Assembly (NCBI RefSeq): GCF_000761215.1
Contig: NZ_CP009438.1
Location: 2,251,501-2,315,500 of the forward strand
Origin: Streptomyces glaucescens
GTDB lineage: Bacteria > Actinomycetota > Actinomycetes > Streptomycetales > Streptomycetaceae
Direction of reading: 5' to 3'
DNA length: 64,000 nucleotides
Under the pieces are notes generated by a model. That model was not told the DNA's origin and searched no databases. It saw only the letters and a list, made by a program, of their open reading frames with translations. How positions within the stretch are numbered: the stretch's first letter is position 1; each line of letters opens with the position of its first letter. Below are positions 25,815 through 34,725 of this stretch, one piece after another. Position numbers and translations under genes: made by a program.

Positions 25815-27194
25815 GTGTTTGAGCCCGCGTTTCAGGCGGACGTCGTCGTGGTGGGAGCGGGGGCCGCCGGTCTCTCCGCTGCGCTACGGCTGGCCCACGC
25901 AGGAGTGAGGACCGCGGTCCTGGAGGCCGGCCCGTGTGTGGGCGGGCGGATGTCGACGGAGAAGGTCGACGGCTTCCGCCTCGACCGCGTCGGGCAGCTG
26001 CTGTTCACGTCGTATCCGGAACTGCGGCTGACGCCGGGGCTGGACGCGCTCGCGCTGCGCCTGTTCGCCCCGGGCGTCCTGCTGCACAGCGACGGCCGCC
26101 GGCACCGGGCGGGGGCCCCGGTGCACGGGCGGAGCGCGAGGGGCGCACTCAATACGGTGCGCGCCCTCGCGAGCGCCCCCCGGGTCACGGCGGGCCGCGG
26201 CCGGGGCGGCACCGGCGCCCCGCCCCGCCACCGGTCCACGGCCCCCCTGGGCGGCGCCGTCGACCAGGCGCGGCTGGGCAACGCGCTCGCCCGGATCGCG
26301 GGCACCCCGCTGGAACGCCTGCTGGCCCGCCCGGAGCTGCCGGCCGGCCAGGCACTGGCCGGCCGGGGACTGCCCTCCCGCACCGTCGACGGCTTCCTGC
26401 GGCCGCTGCTCGCCGCACTGCTGTGCGACCCGGAGCTGACCACCTCGAGCCGCTGCGCGGACCTCGCGCTGCGGGCGTTCGCCGCCGGGCGGATGGCCGT
26501 GCCGGAGGGCGGGGCCGAGGTGCTGCCCGAGCTGCTGGCGCGGGGGCTGCCCCCGGGGAGCGTGCACACCGGGGTGCGGGTCACCTCCGTCTCCACGACC
26601 TCGGTGACCACCGCCGAGCACGGCGAGTTCCGCTGCCGGGCGGTGCTGCTCGCCACCGGGGCGCGCACCGCCGGCGAACTGCTGCCGGGCCTGCGGGTGC
26701 CGGACTTCCACCCGGTGACCGTCGTCCACCACACCACCGACGAGCCGCCGGCCACCGGCGCCTCCCTGCTGCTGGACTCCGACCGGGGCGGGCCGGTGGC
26801 GCACACGGCGGTGGTCAGCGCGGTGGACCCGAGCCGCGCTCCGGCCGGCCGGGCGCTGGTCTCCTCGACGGTGCTGGGCCCCCCGCCGTCCGACGTCGAC
26901 GCCGCCGTGCGCACGCACCTGTCCCGGCTGTACGGCACCTCGACGACCCGCTGGGAGACGCTGGCCGTGCACCACACCCCGGAGGCGGTGCCCGCCATGC
27001 GGCCCCCGCACGACCTGCGGCGCCCGGTCCGGCTCCTGGCCGGTCTGTACGTCTGCGGCGACCACCGTGACTCCGGCACCGTCCAGGGCGCCCTCCACTC
27101 CGGCCACCGGGCCGCGGCCGCGATCCTGGCCGACCTGGGCGCGAAGGGCTCGATGCACCGGGCGGACCCGGCCCCGGCGGCCCGGGCCGCCTGA
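25815..27194 (+). CDS. FAD-dependent oxidoreductase (amine-oxidase/phytoene-desaturase-like)
   Basis: 459 residues. GTG at 25815 is chosen because GGAGG is 6-7 nt upstream. The N-terminal FAD-binding motif is VVVGAGAAGLSAALRL with a following acidic residue in VLEAGPCVGGRMSTE, which is typical of the NAD_binding_8 / amino-oxidase superfamily. The C-terminal FAD contact reads GLYVCGDHRDSGTVQGALHSG. The middle, about 110-150, is Arg/Gly/Pro-rich and unusual. The substrate is unknown; relatives include protoporphyrinogen oxidases and desaturases. Confidence 0.82.
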   Translation: MFEPAFQADVVVVGAGAAGLSAALRLAHAGVRTAVLEAGPCVGGRMSTEKVDGFRLDRVGQLLFTSYPELRLTPGLDALALRLFAPGVLLHSDGRRHRAGAPVHGRSARGALNTVRALASAPRVTAGRGRGGTGAPPRHRSTAPLGGAVDQARLGNALARIAGTPLERLLARPELPAGQALAGRGLPSRTVDGFLRPLLAALLCDPELTTSSRCADLALRAFAAGRMAVPEGGAEVLPELLARGLPPGSVHTGVRVTSVSTTSVTTAEHGEFRCRAVLLATGARTAGELLPGLRVPDFHPVTVVHHTTDEPPATGASLLLDSDRGGPVAHTAVVSAVDPSRAPAGRALVSSTVLGPPPSDVDAAVRTHLSRLYGTSTTRWETLAVHHTPEAVPAMRPPHDLRRPVRLLAGLYVCGDHRDSGTVQGALHSGHRAAAAILADLGAKGSMHRADPAPAARAA

Positions 27195-27212
27195 CCGTCC
27201 CCGCCCGCGGCG

Positions 27213-28646
27213 TCACCCGTAGGCCGCGACCTTGTCCCGGTACGACCGCACGGGCGCCGCGTCCCGGTACGGCTCCAGCCGCCGCTCGAAGTCCCGCACG
27301 TACTCCACCGCCCGCACCGACCGCATCTCCGCCGCCTGCCCCGCCGCCTCCGCGGCGAGCGAGCAGGCCTGGTCCAGCTCCCCGAGCCCGAGGCGGGCGG
27401 TGGCCAGCACCACCCGGCAGAACAGCCGGCTGCGGGCGTACCCGGGCGCGCGCAGTTGCAGCGAGCGCTCGGCGTGCTGGGCGGCGGCCCGGAACTGCTG
27501 GAGGTCGCGGTGGCAGTGGCCGAACTCGTCGGCGAGCTGTGCCTCGTCGAAGAACCGGGCCCAGTGCGGCACCTCGTCGCCGGGCCGGGCGGCCTCCAGG
27601 GCCCGCTCGGCGCGCACGAGCGAGGCGGTGCAGGCCCGCACCTCGCCGAGCACCCCGTGCCCGCGCGCCTCCGCGGCGTGCAGCAGGGCCTGGACGACCG
27701 GCGGTGCCGAGCCGCCGACCCCCTGCTGGGCCACCCGCGCGAGCTGGACGGCCTCGCGTCCGTGCCCGAGGTAGACGGCCTGGCGGCTCATGGTAACCAG
27801 CACGTACGAGCCGTAGGCCCGGTCCCCGGCCGCCTGGGAGAGCCGCAGCGCCTGCACGAAGTACCGCTGGGCGAGGCCGTGCGCGGCGATGTCGTACGAC
27901 GTCCAGCCCGCGAGCCGGGTGAGGTCCGCGGCGGCGGCGAACAGGCGGCGGCCGGTCTGCTCGCCGTAGGTGCCGCGCAGCATCGGCTCGCACTCGTGCT
28001 CCAGGTAGCGCACGAGGGCCTGGCGGGCGTGGCCGCCGCCGTAGGCGTCGTCGAGGGTGCGGAAGAGTTCGCCGACCGAGCGCAGCGCGGCGATGTCGCC
28101 GCCGGTGACCCGGTGTCCGGGGCCGCGGTCGGCGGCGCGCTGCCGGGGCACCACCGGGCGGCCCTGCGCGGGCACGCGGGCGCTCTCGGCGCCCCGGGCG
28201 ACCTTCTCGTCGGCGCGGCCGATGAGCCAGTCGCGGCTGGGCACCACGAGCCCCGCCGGGGTGAACGCGATCTTGCGCAGTTCGGCGTGGCTGCCGGAGT
28301 CCTTGCGCCACAGGCCGCTGACGATGTCGACGGCCTCCTCGGGGCAGGCGGCGAACTCCAGGCCCGCGTAGACCGGGGCGCAGGCGTCCAGGCCGAGGTC
28401 CTGGGCGGTGAGCCGGCGGCCGAGGCGGCGGGTGAAGACCTCCGCGATGAGGGCCGGGGTGGTGCCCCTGGGCTGCTGGCCGCGCAGCCAGCGGGTGACG
28501 GATGTCTTGTCGTATCTGAGGTCCAGCCCGTGTTCGAGGCCGAGCTGGTCCACTCGACGGGCGAGACCTGCGTTGGAGAACCCCGCTTCTGCGATGAGGG
28601 CGGCGAGCTGACGGTTGGGGGTGCGCTGCGCGGGTCGTTCCGTCAT
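27213..28646 (-). CDS. NsdA-like regulator (HTH plus TPR-like repeats)
   Basis: 477 residues, ATG at 28646 with GGAG 12 nt upstream. N-terminal LIAEAGFSNAGLARRVDQLG, then YDKTSVTRWLRGQQPRGTTP, is an XRE-like DNA-binding segment. Most of the rest is tetratricopeptide-like helical repeats (LAQRYFVQALRLSQAAGDRAYGSYV, AERSLQLRAPG). This combination resembles NsdA-type negative regulators of differentiation and antibiotic production in Streptomyces. Its own target is unknown. Divergent from lipB with a 233-nt regulatory gap. Confidence 0.75.
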   Translation of the reverse strand: MTERPAQRTPNRQLAALIAEAGFSNAGLARRVDQLGLEHGLDLRYDKTSVTRWLRGQQPRGTTPALIAEVFTRRLGRRLTAQDLGLDACAPVYAGLEFAACPEEAVDIVSGLWRKDSGSHAELRKIAFTPAGLVVPSRDWLIGRADEKVARGAESARVPAQGRPVVPRQRAADRGPGHRVTGGDIAALRSVGELFRTLDDAYGGGHARQALVRYLEHECEPMLRGTYGEQTGRRLFAAAADLTRLAGWTSYDIAAHGLAQRYFVQALRLSQAAGDRAYGSYVLVTMSRQAVYLGHGREAVQLARVAQQGVGGSAPPVVQALLHAAEARGHGVLGEVRACTASLVRAERALEAARPGDEVPHWARFFDEAQLADEFGHCHRDLQQFRAAAQHAERSLQLRAPGYARSRLFCRVVLATARLGLGELDQACSLAAEAAGQAAEMRSVRAVEYVRDFERRLEPYRDAAPVRSYRDKVAAYG

Positions 28647-28879
28647 CTGCGGTGCGATCTCCTGCCTGACGGGCTTCTGAAATGCCCGGACTGCCGGTGA
28701 GCAGCCCATATGACCTAGTGAACGGCGCGAATGTAGCGGAGAGTAAGCGTCCGGCCGCACACTTCGGCGCTCATTCATCCGATCGTGTGAGGATTGCCCC
28801 CGAGGCTGACGTGGGTCCGACGGTCGTACAGTGACGTAGGCGCGTTTCACGCCTTACGACCTTCGAGGAGGGGCTCGCC
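28647..28879. promoter_or_regulatory. Divergent regulatory region, NsdA-like gene / lipB
   Basis: A -10-like TACAGT at 28827-28832 with CTGACG 15 nt before it is the best lipB promoter candidate. GAGGAGGGG (28865-28873) is the lipB ribosome site. No clear palindrome seen. Confidence 0.35.
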
Positions 28880-29677
28880 GTGAGTGAGTTGCGGTTCGTC
28901 CGTATGGGATTCGGTGCCGAGGCCGTCGACTACCAGGAGGCCTGGGACGAGCAGCGCCGGGTGCACGCGGCGCGCTTCGAGGACCGGGTCCCGGACACCG
29001 TGCTGCTGCTGGAGCACCCCCCGGTTTACACGGCCGGCCGGCGCACCGAACCCGGCGAGCGCCCTCTGGACGGCACCCCCGTCATCGACGTGGACCGCGG
29101 CGGGAAGATCACCTGGCACGGTCCGGGACAGCTCGTGGGCTACCCGATCCAGAAGCTGCCCCGCCCGGTCGACGTCGTCGCGCACGTCCGCCGCCTGGAG
29201 GAGGCGCTGATCCGCACCTGCGCCGAGTTCGGCCTGGAGACCACCCGGGTCGAGGGGCGCAGCGGTGTCTGGGTGCTGGGCGATCCGGTGGAGCGGCGAC
29301 CGGCGCTCGGCGGGCTCTCCCTGGACTTCGACCCGCGGCTGACCGACGACGAGTTCGACCCCCGGCTCAACGGACCGGAGTACGCCCCGTCCAACGCGGG
29401 CCAGCGCCGGGAGGACCGCAAGATCGCGGCGATCGGCATCCGGGTCGCCAAGGGCGTCACCATGCACGGCTTCGCGCTCAACGTGAACCCGGACAACGCC
29501 TGGTTCGACCGGATCATCCCGTGCGGCATCCGCGACGCCGGGGTCACCTCCCTCGCGGGCGAGCTGGGCCGGGACATCACCATCGAGGAGGTGCTGCCGG
29601 TCGCCGAGCGGCACCTGCGGGAGATCCTGGAGAACGCGGACCTCAAGCCGCGGGTGATCGACAGGACGCCGGCCTGA
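28880..29677 (+). CDS. lipB: Octanoyl-[acyl carrier protein]:protein octanoyltransferase
   Basis: 265 residues, GTG at 28880 after GAGGAGG. LipB moves octanoate from ACP to lipoyl domains, the first step of lipoyl synthesis. It has [54 protein letters not shown] with Lys181, and the nucleophile Cys215 in IIPCGI. A roughly 35-residue insertion ([20 protein letters not shown] and on) sits before Lys181, making it longer than E. coli LipB. lipA follows 120 nt later. Confidence 0.95.
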   Translation: MSELRFVRMGFGAEAVDYQEAWDEQRRVHAARFEDRVPDTVLLLEHPPVYTAGRRTEPGERPLDGTPVIDVDRGGKITWHGPGQLVGYPIQKLPRPVDVVAHVRRLEEALIRTCAEFGLETTRVEGRSGVWVLGDPVERRPALGGLSLDFDPRLTDDEFDPRLNGPEYAPSNAGQRREDRKIAAIGIRVAKGVTMHGFALNVNPDNAWFDRIIPCGIRDAGVTSLAGELGRDITIEEVLPVAERHLREILENADLKPRVIDRTPA

Positions 29678-29796
29678 GCCATGGCACGGGCCCCGGGAAT
29701 GGGTCCCGCGCTGTGGGGGTCGGCCCGGTCACAGGGCCATCAAATCAACGGGCGTACCCTTGAGGGCGCCGAGGAATCAACGCTAGGGAGCCGGTC

Positions 29797-30762
29797 GTGT
29801 CCGCAGTCGCACCCGACGGACGCAAGATGCTGCGCCTGGAGGTCAGGAACAGCCAGACCCCCATCGAGCGCAAGCCCGAGTGGATCAAGACGCGGGCGAA
29901 AATGGGTCCCGAGTACACCAAGATGCAGAACCTCGTGAAGAGCGAGGGCCTGCACACGGTCTGCCAGGAAGCCGGCTGCCCCAACATCTACGAGTGCTGG
30001 GAGGACCGCGAGGCCACGTTCCTCATCGGCGGCGACCAGTGCACCCGGCGCTGCGACTTCTGCCAGATCGACACCGGCAAGCCGGAGGCCCTGGACCGCG
30101 ACGAGCCCCGCCGGGTCGGCGAGTCCGTGGTCACCATGGACCTGAACTACGCCACCATCACCGGCGTCGCCCGCGACGACCTGGAGGACGGCGGCGCCTG
30201 GCTGTACGCGGAGACCGTGCGCCAGATCCACGAGCAGACGGCGCAGCGGGAGGGCGGCCGGACCAAGGTCGAGCTGCTGGCCCCCGACTTCAACGCCGTC
30301 CCCGAGCTGCTGCGGGAGGTCTTCGAGTCCCGCCCGGAGGTCTTCGCGCACAACGTCGAGACGGTTCCCCGGATCTTCAAGCGGATCCGCCCCGGCTTCC
30401 GCTACGAGCGCTCGCTCAAGGTGATCACCGAGGCCCGCGACTTCGGCCTGGTCACCAAGTCGAACCTGATCCTCGGCATGGGCGAGACCCGCGAGGAGGT
30501 CAGCGAGGCCCTCAAGCAGCTGCACGACGCCGGCTGCGAGCTGATCACCATCACCCAGTACCTGCGTCCGTCCGTGCGCCACCACCCGGTGGAGCGCTGG
30601 GTGAAGCCGCAGGAGTTCGTGGAACTCAAGGAGGAGGCCGAGCAGATCGGCTTCTCCGGTGTCATGTCCGGTCCGCTGGTCCGCTCCTCGTACCGCGCCG
30701 GGCGCCTGTACCAGATGGCGGTCGAGAAGCGCGGGACGTACATCGCGGCCCAGGCCGTGTGA
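29797..30762 (+). CDS. lipA: Lipoyl synthase (radical SAM)
   Basis: 321 residues, GTG at 29797 preceded by TAGGGAG. Inserts two sulfurs into octanoyl-lysine. Both iron-sulfur clusters are readable: auxiliary C56-EAG-C61 with C67 ([12 protein letters not shown]), and radical-SAM C82, C86, C89 (CTRRCDFC). The C-terminal RSSYRAG contributes the serine cluster ligand. Full length. A promoter-like TACCCT at 29753-29758 suggests it can be transcribed separately from lipB. Confidence 0.97.
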   Translation: MSAVAPDGRKMLRLEVRNSQTPIERKPEWIKTRAKMGPEYTKMQNLVKSEGLHTVCQEAGCPNIYECWEDREATFLIGGDQCTRRCDFCQIDTGKPEALDRDEPRRVGESVVTMDLNYATITGVARDDLEDGGAWLYAETVRQIHEQTAQREGGRTKVELLAPDFNAVPELLREVFESRPEVFAHNVETVPRIFKRIRPGFRYERSLKVITEARDFGLVTKSNLILGMGETREEVSEALKQLHDAGCELITITQYLRPSVRHHPVERWVKPQEFVELKEEAEQIGFSGVMSGPLVRSSYRAGRLYQMAVEKRGTYIAAQAV

Positions 30763-30804
30763 ATTCGGGCACAAGCACTTACCGGCCAGTAGACGCCGGT
30801 GCGC

Positions 30805-30850
30805 CGCGGCCCCGACCGTCCTCCCAGTTGAGGAGCCGGTCGGGGCCGCG
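30805..30850 (+). terminator. lipA terminator
   Basis: 14-bp stem CGCGGCCCCGACCG / CGGTCGGGGCCGCG enclosing a smaller CTCC/GGAG stem, 43 nt after the lipA stop. Confidence 0.8.
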
Positions 30851-31002
30851 ACGGCGTTCGGGGGCACGCCGGCCGCTCGGCCGCTCGGCCGCATCGGGCC
30901 TTCATGTCCGTTTGACCGGCCGGTCACGCCCTGGTAACACCAATCAGTGACCCTGGTTTCACACCCCGTGAACCCACGCACTGACCCCTAGGGGGATCCA
31001 CC

Positions 31003-31203
31003 ATGCAGGCCGCGCCTGTCCGCGCCACCGCGCTTCCCTCCGTCACCGACGCCCTGCGTGCGGTCGAGTCCCTGCTCATGAGCGGCGGTCAGCGCACCGC
31101 CCGGCGCAACGCCTGGACCTCCGTCCTGGAGGACCGCCGCCGCGCCGAGGCCCGCGTCGAGGCCGAGCGCGTCCTGCAGCAGGCACCCACCGTCCGCCTC
31201 TGA
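31003..31203 (+). CDS. Small conserved protein (66 aa)
   Basis: ATG at 31003, 13 nt after TAGGGGG. Sequence starts MQAAPVRATALPSVTDALRA and contains SLLMSGGQRTARRNAWTSVL and a charged helix EDRRRAEARVEAERVL. It appears conserved in streptomycetes at this position (recalled). Mostly helical and basic; no signal or membrane segment. Unknown function. An exact 21-bp repeat copy starts right at its stop codon. Confidence 0.65.
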   Translation: MQAAPVRATALPSVTDALRAVESLLMSGGQRTARRNAWTSVLEDRRRAEARVEAERVLQQAPTVRL

Positions 31204-31270
31204 GCCCCGGCCGCACCGCCGCCTGCACCCCCGGCCCCCGGCCGCCCGCGCCCCGGCCGCACCGCCGCCT
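31204..31270 (+). repeat. Exact 21-bp direct repeat pair
   Basis: The same 21 bases (starting GCCCCGGCCGCACCGCCG) occur at 31204-31224 and 31250-31270, a 46-bp period. They fill the gap between the small ORF and the DUF4191 gene. No gene is seen in 31204-31358. Confidence 0.7.
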
Positions 31271-31358
31271 CCGCCCGCGGCCGCGCCGGGCCCCGCCCGT
31301 GACGGCCGCCGGGGCACTGCCGTCGAAGGCGGTCCCCGGGCCACGTAGACTTCGTGGC

Positions 31359-32063
31359 ATGGCGAGGAAGGACACGGCAGCCGAGGCTGCGAACCCCGGG
31401 CGACTGAAGCAGATCGCCCTGACCTACAAGATGACCCGCAGGGCCGACAAGAAGATCGGTCTTGTACTCGCGGCTGTCGGAATCGTCACCTTCGGTGTCT
31501 TCCTCGCGATCGGTTTCTTGATCGGCCACCCCATCTATCTCGGCATCCTGGGCCTGCTGCTCGCCTTCCTCGCGACGGCGATCGTGTTCGGGCGCCGGGC
31601 CGAGCGGGCCGCGTTCGGGCAGATGGAGGGCCAGCCCGGCGCCGCCGCGGCGGTGCTGGACAACATCGGCCGCGGCTGGACCACGACCCCGGCCGTGGCG
31701 ATGAACCGCAGCCAGGACGTGGTGCACCGGGCCGTCGGCAAGGCCGGCATCGTGCTGGTCGCCGAGGGCAACCCGAACCGGGTGAAGAGCCTGCTGGCCG
31801 CCGAGAAGAAGAAGATGAACCGCATCGTCGCGGACGTCCCCGTGCACGACCTGATCGTCGGCACCGGTGAGGGCCAGGTGGAGCTGAAGAAGCTGCGCAC
31901 CACCATGCTCAAGCTGCCCCGCGTGCTGACCGGCCCGCAGGTGACCGCCACCAACGACCGGCTGCGCGCCCTCGGCGACCTGATGAGCAACATGCCGCTC
32001 CCGAAGGGGCCCATGCCGAAGGGCATGCGCCTGCCGAAGGGCGGCGGACCGAAGGGCCGCTGA
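31359..32063 (+). CDS. DUF4191 membrane protein
   Basis: 234 residues, ATG at 31359; TAGACT at 31346-31351 is 7 nt upstream, so likely leaderless. Two adjacent transmembrane helices (IGLVLAAVGIVTFGVFLAIGF and IYLGILGLLLAFLATAIVF) follow a basic N-terminus. A cytosolic domain with EGQPGAAAAVLDNIGRGWTT follows, then a Met/Pro/Lys-rich tail (LPKGPMPKGMRLPKGGGPKG). Orthologue of the mycobacterial gene between lipA and glnA (Rv2219, recalled). Function unknown; the basic tail suggests nucleic-acid or acidic-partner contact. Confidence 0.82.
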   Translation: MARKDTAAEAANPGRLKQIALTYKMTRRADKKIGLVLAAVGIVTFGVFLAIGFLIGHPIYLGILGLLLAFLATAIVFGRRAERAAFGQMEGQPGAAAAVLDNIGRGWTTTPAVAMNRSQDVVHRAVGKAGIVLVAEGNPNRVKSLLAAEKKKMNRIVADVPVHDLIVGTGEGQVELKKLRTTMLKLPRVLTGPQVTATNDRLRALGDLMSNMPLPKGPMPKGMRLPKGGGPKGR

Positions 32064-32093
32064 CGCGCCGCGAGCCGATCCCCTCGTACGGAT

Positions 32094-32127
32094 AAGGGGG
32101 CGCCCGGAGATCTCCGGGCGCCCCCTT
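32094..32127. terminator. Bidirectional terminator, DUF4191 / RDD genes
   Basis: A perfect 34-bp palindrome with 17-nt arms beginning AAGGGGGCGCCCGGAGA. It lies 30 nt past the DUF4191 stop and 15 nt past the RDD stop on the other strand. Confidence 0.85.
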
Positions 32128-32142
32128 CGTCGTGCCGGACGG

Positions 32143-32610
32143 TCAGATCCGCACTTCCACCGTGCGGGCCAGCCGGTCGTGCAGGCCGCGGCCGTCGCGG
32201 TCCCAGACCAGGGCGGGGACGGCGAGGCAGAGGAGAACCGTGCGGGCCAGGGCGCGGCCCGGGTGGACGGTGCCGGTGTCCAGGGCGACGACGCGCAGGC
32301 CCAGCAGCCGCTTGCCCGGGGTGAAGCCGATGGTGCCGACGGTGAGCAGGCTCATGAGGAAGAAGACGAGCAGGGCCCAGTTGCCGGTCGCCTGGCCGTA
32401 GCCGTCCGTGATCAGGCCGTATGCGATCAGCAGGCACAGGCCCCAGTCCACGGCCAGCGCGCCCAGCCGCCGTCCCGGGCGGGCCAGCGAGCCCGGGCCG
32501 TGCTCGGGCAGACCGAGCTGTTCGCCCCGGTACCCGAAGTCGGCGCCGGCGTCCTCCATGGCCGCGCGCGGCCCGGAGAGCCATGATCCGATTGCTTGCC
32601 TCTTGTCCAC
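32143..32610 (-). CDS. RDD-family membrane protein
   Basis: 155 residues, GTG at 32610. The RDD domain begins PGRRLGALAVDWGLCLLIAYGL and has the charged motif GFTPGKRLLGLRVVALDTG, then a third helix LLCLAVPALVWD and a conserved RGLHDRLARTVEV tail. About three transmembrane helices. RDD proteins are poorly understood membrane proteins, some linked to ion transport. Its place between lipA and glnA is conserved with mycobacteria (Rv2219A, recalled). Confidence 0.85.
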   Translation of the reverse strand: MDKRQAIGSWLSGPRAAMEDAGADFGYRGEQLGLPEHGPGSLARPGRRLGALAVDWGLCLLIAYGLITDGYGQATGNWALLVFFLMSLLTVGTIGFTPGKRLLGLRVVALDTGTVHPGRALARTVLLCLAVPALVWDRDGRGLHDRLARTVEVRI

Positions 32611-32695
32611 CCGTACACGGTACTGCGCCCGTATATGACCGAAGGACGGCGGGGTGTTTCCGGCCGGTATGCGGACTAGGGTGGGACCCGAGCCG

Positions 32696-32734
32696 GTTAA
32701 CTTGTGCGAAACAAATGGGTCACGCCAGAGAAAT
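32696..32734 (+). promoter_or_regulatory. GlnR box upstream of glnA
   Basis: Four elements spaced 11-12 nt apart: GTTAA at 32696, GAAAC at 32708, GTCAC at 32719, GAAAT at 32730. They fit the Streptomyces GlnR pattern gTnAC-n6-GAAAC in two half-site pairs. A -10-like TAGGGT follows at 32745-32750. It predicts nitrogen control of glnA. Confidence 0.75.
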
Positions 32735-32830
32735 CACGCCTCCCTAGGGTCGAGGACAGCGTGTGCCACCGCACTGGCCGCACGAACGATCTACCACCCC
32801 GGCGGGACGGTCGGGAGTAGGAGGAGCTGG

Positions 32831-34240
32831 ATGTTCCAGAACGCCGACGAGGCCAAGAAGTTCATCGCGGACGAGGACGTCAAGTTCGTCGACGTCCGCT
32901 TCTGCGACCTGCCGGGCGTCATGCAGCACTTCACGATCCCCGCTGCGGCGTTCGACCCGGACGAGGAGCTGGCCTTCGACGGATCCTCGATCCGTGGCTT
33001 CCAGGCCATCCACGAGTCCGACATGGCGCTGCGCGCCGACCTCACCACCGCGCGCGTGGACCCGTTCCGCCGGGACAAGACAGTCAACATCAACTTCTTC
33101 ATCCACGACCCGATCACCGGTGAGCAGTACTCCCGTGACCCGCGGAACGTGGCGAAGAAGGCCGAGGCCTACCTCGCCTCCACCGGGATCGCCGACACCG
33201 CCTTCTTCGGCCCCGAGGCCGAGTTCTACGTCTTCGACAGCGTGCGCTTCAAGACGTCCGAGAACGAGTCGTTCTACCACATCGACTCGGAGGCGGGCGC
33301 CTGGAACACCGGCGCCATCGAGGACAACCGGGGCTACAAGGTCCGCTACAAGGGCGGCTACTTCCCGGCCCCGCCGGTCGACCACTTCGCCGACCTGCGC
33401 GCCGAGATCTCCCTGGAGCTGGAGCGGGCCGGCCTCCAGGTCGAGCGCCAGCACCACGAGGTGGGCACCGCCGGCCAGGCCGAGATCAACTACAAGTTCA
33501 ACACGCTGCTCGCCGCCGCCGACGACCTCCAGCTCTTCAAGTACATCGTGAAGAACGTGGCCTGGCGCAACGGCAAGACCGCGACCTTCATGCCGAAGCC
33601 GATCTTCGGCGACAACGGTTCGGGCATGCACGTCCACCAGTCGCTGTGGAGCAACGGCGAGCCGCTGTTCTACGACGAGCAGGGCTACGCGGGCCTGTCC
33701 GACACCGCCCGCTACTACATCGGCGGCATCCTCAAGCACGCCCCGTCGCTGCTGGCCTTCACCAACCCGACGGTGAACTCCTACCACCGCCTGGTCCCGG
33801 GCTTCGAGGCCCCGGTGAACCTCGTCTACTCGCAGCGCAACCGCTCCGCCGCGATGCGCATCCCGATCACGGGCTCGAACCCGAAGGCCAAGCGCGTCGA
33901 GTTCCGCGCCCCCGACGCCTCGGGCAACCCGTACCTGGCCTTCTCGGCGCTGCTGCTCGCGGGCCTGGACGGCATCAAGAACAAGATCGAGCCGGCCGAG
34001 CCGATCGACAAGGACCTCTACGAGCTGGCTCCGGAGGAGCACGCGAACGTGGCCCAGGTCCCGACCTCCCTCGGCGCGGTCCTGGACCGCCTGGAGGCCG
34101 ACCACGAGTTCCTGCTCCAGGGCGACGTGTTCACCCCGGACCTGATCGAGACGTGGATCGACTACAAGCGCGCGAACGAGATCGCCCCGCTGCAGCTCCG
34201 TCCGCACCCGCACGAGTTCGAGCTGTACTTCGACGTGTGA
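32831..34240 (+). CDS. glnA: Glutamine synthetase type I (beta, adenylylatable)
   Basis: 469 residues, ATG at 32831 after AGGAGGAG. Makes glutamine from glutamate, ammonia and ATP as a dodecamer. It has FDGSSIRGF, the metal-binding [23 protein letters not shown], and [26 protein letters not shown]. The adenylylation site is DLYELAPEE, and the tyrosine falls exactly at 397, so GlnE-dependent control is expected. Regulated by a GlnR box. A strong terminator follows. Confidence 0.97.
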   Translation: MFQNADEAKKFIADEDVKFVDVRFCDLPGVMQHFTIPAAAFDPDEELAFDGSSIRGFQAIHESDMALRADLTTARVDPFRRDKTVNINFFIHDPITGEQYSRDPRNVAKKAEAYLASTGIADTAFFGPEAEFYVFDSVRFKTSENESFYHIDSEAGAWNTGAIEDNRGYKVRYKGGYFPAPPVDHFADLRAEISLELERAGLQVERQHHEVGTAGQAEINYKFNTLLAAADDLQLFKYIVKNVAWRNGKTATFMPKPIFGDNGSGMHVHQSLWSNGEPLFYDEQGYAGLSDTARYYIGGILKHAPSLLAFTNPTVNSYHRLVPGFEAPVNLVYSQRNRSAAMRIPITGSNPKAKRVEFRAPDASGNPYLAFSALLLAGLDGIKNKIEPAEPIDKDLYELAPEEHANVAQVPTSLGAVLDRLEADHEFLLQGDVFTPDLIETWIDYKRANEIAPLQLRPHPHEFELYFDV

Positions 34241-34270
34241 CCGGCCCGGACCGGTCGTTCCCCGGTCGCC

Positions 34271-34307
34271 GCGGCGCCCCCGTCACCGAGACGCGTTTCT
34301 CGGGGCG
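34271..34307 (+). terminator. glnA terminator
   Basis: 12-bp stem GCGGCGCCCCCG / CGGGGGCGCCGC with an inner CCGAG/CTCGG stem, 31 nt after the glnA stop. Confidence 0.8.
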
Positions 34308-34376
34308 GGGGCGCCGCCGTATGGTTTTCCTGTACGGCTGTTCGAGGCGCGGCACGGACCGACGGGGAGACGGGGA

Positions 34377-34634
34377 ATGTCCGAACGGGACGATCAGGAA
34401 CGTGAGTTCGATCTCCGCTGGGCGGAGAGCGCCGCGCACAAGGAGCCCTCGGCCCGGGCCCGTATGCTCGCCGCGCGCTGGAAGGACAACCCGCCCGGCC
34501 CGGTGCCGTTCCGGGCCGATCCGGAGCACCTGACGCGGCGGCGCTCCTCCTGGGTGTCCACCGCGGTGGTCCTCGGCTGCGTGGCCGCGGTGATCGTGCT
34601 GCTGGGGTACATCAACTTCCGGGCGCCGTACTAG
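34377..34634 (+). CDS. Small single-pass membrane protein (85 aa)
   Basis: ATG at 34377 after GGGGAGACGGGG. A charged, probably cytosolic N-terminal domain (MSERDDQEREFDLRWAESAA, LAARWKDNPPGPVPF) ends in one transmembrane helix (WVSTAVVLGCVAAVIVLLGYI) and a six-residue tail. Tail-anchored topology. No family function known to me. Confidence 0.72.
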   Translation: MSERDDQEREFDLRWAESAAHKEPSARARMLAARWKDNPPGPVPFRADPEHLTRRRSSWVSTAVVLGCVAAVIVLLGYINFRAPY

Positions 34635-34725
34635 AGCCAGTCGTTCGGAGCACCCCGGCGTCGCGGGGCCCGGCACGCGCATCTGCGGCGTTGTCGTCGG
34701 TCGCCGACGCTCCACGTCGACTCCC

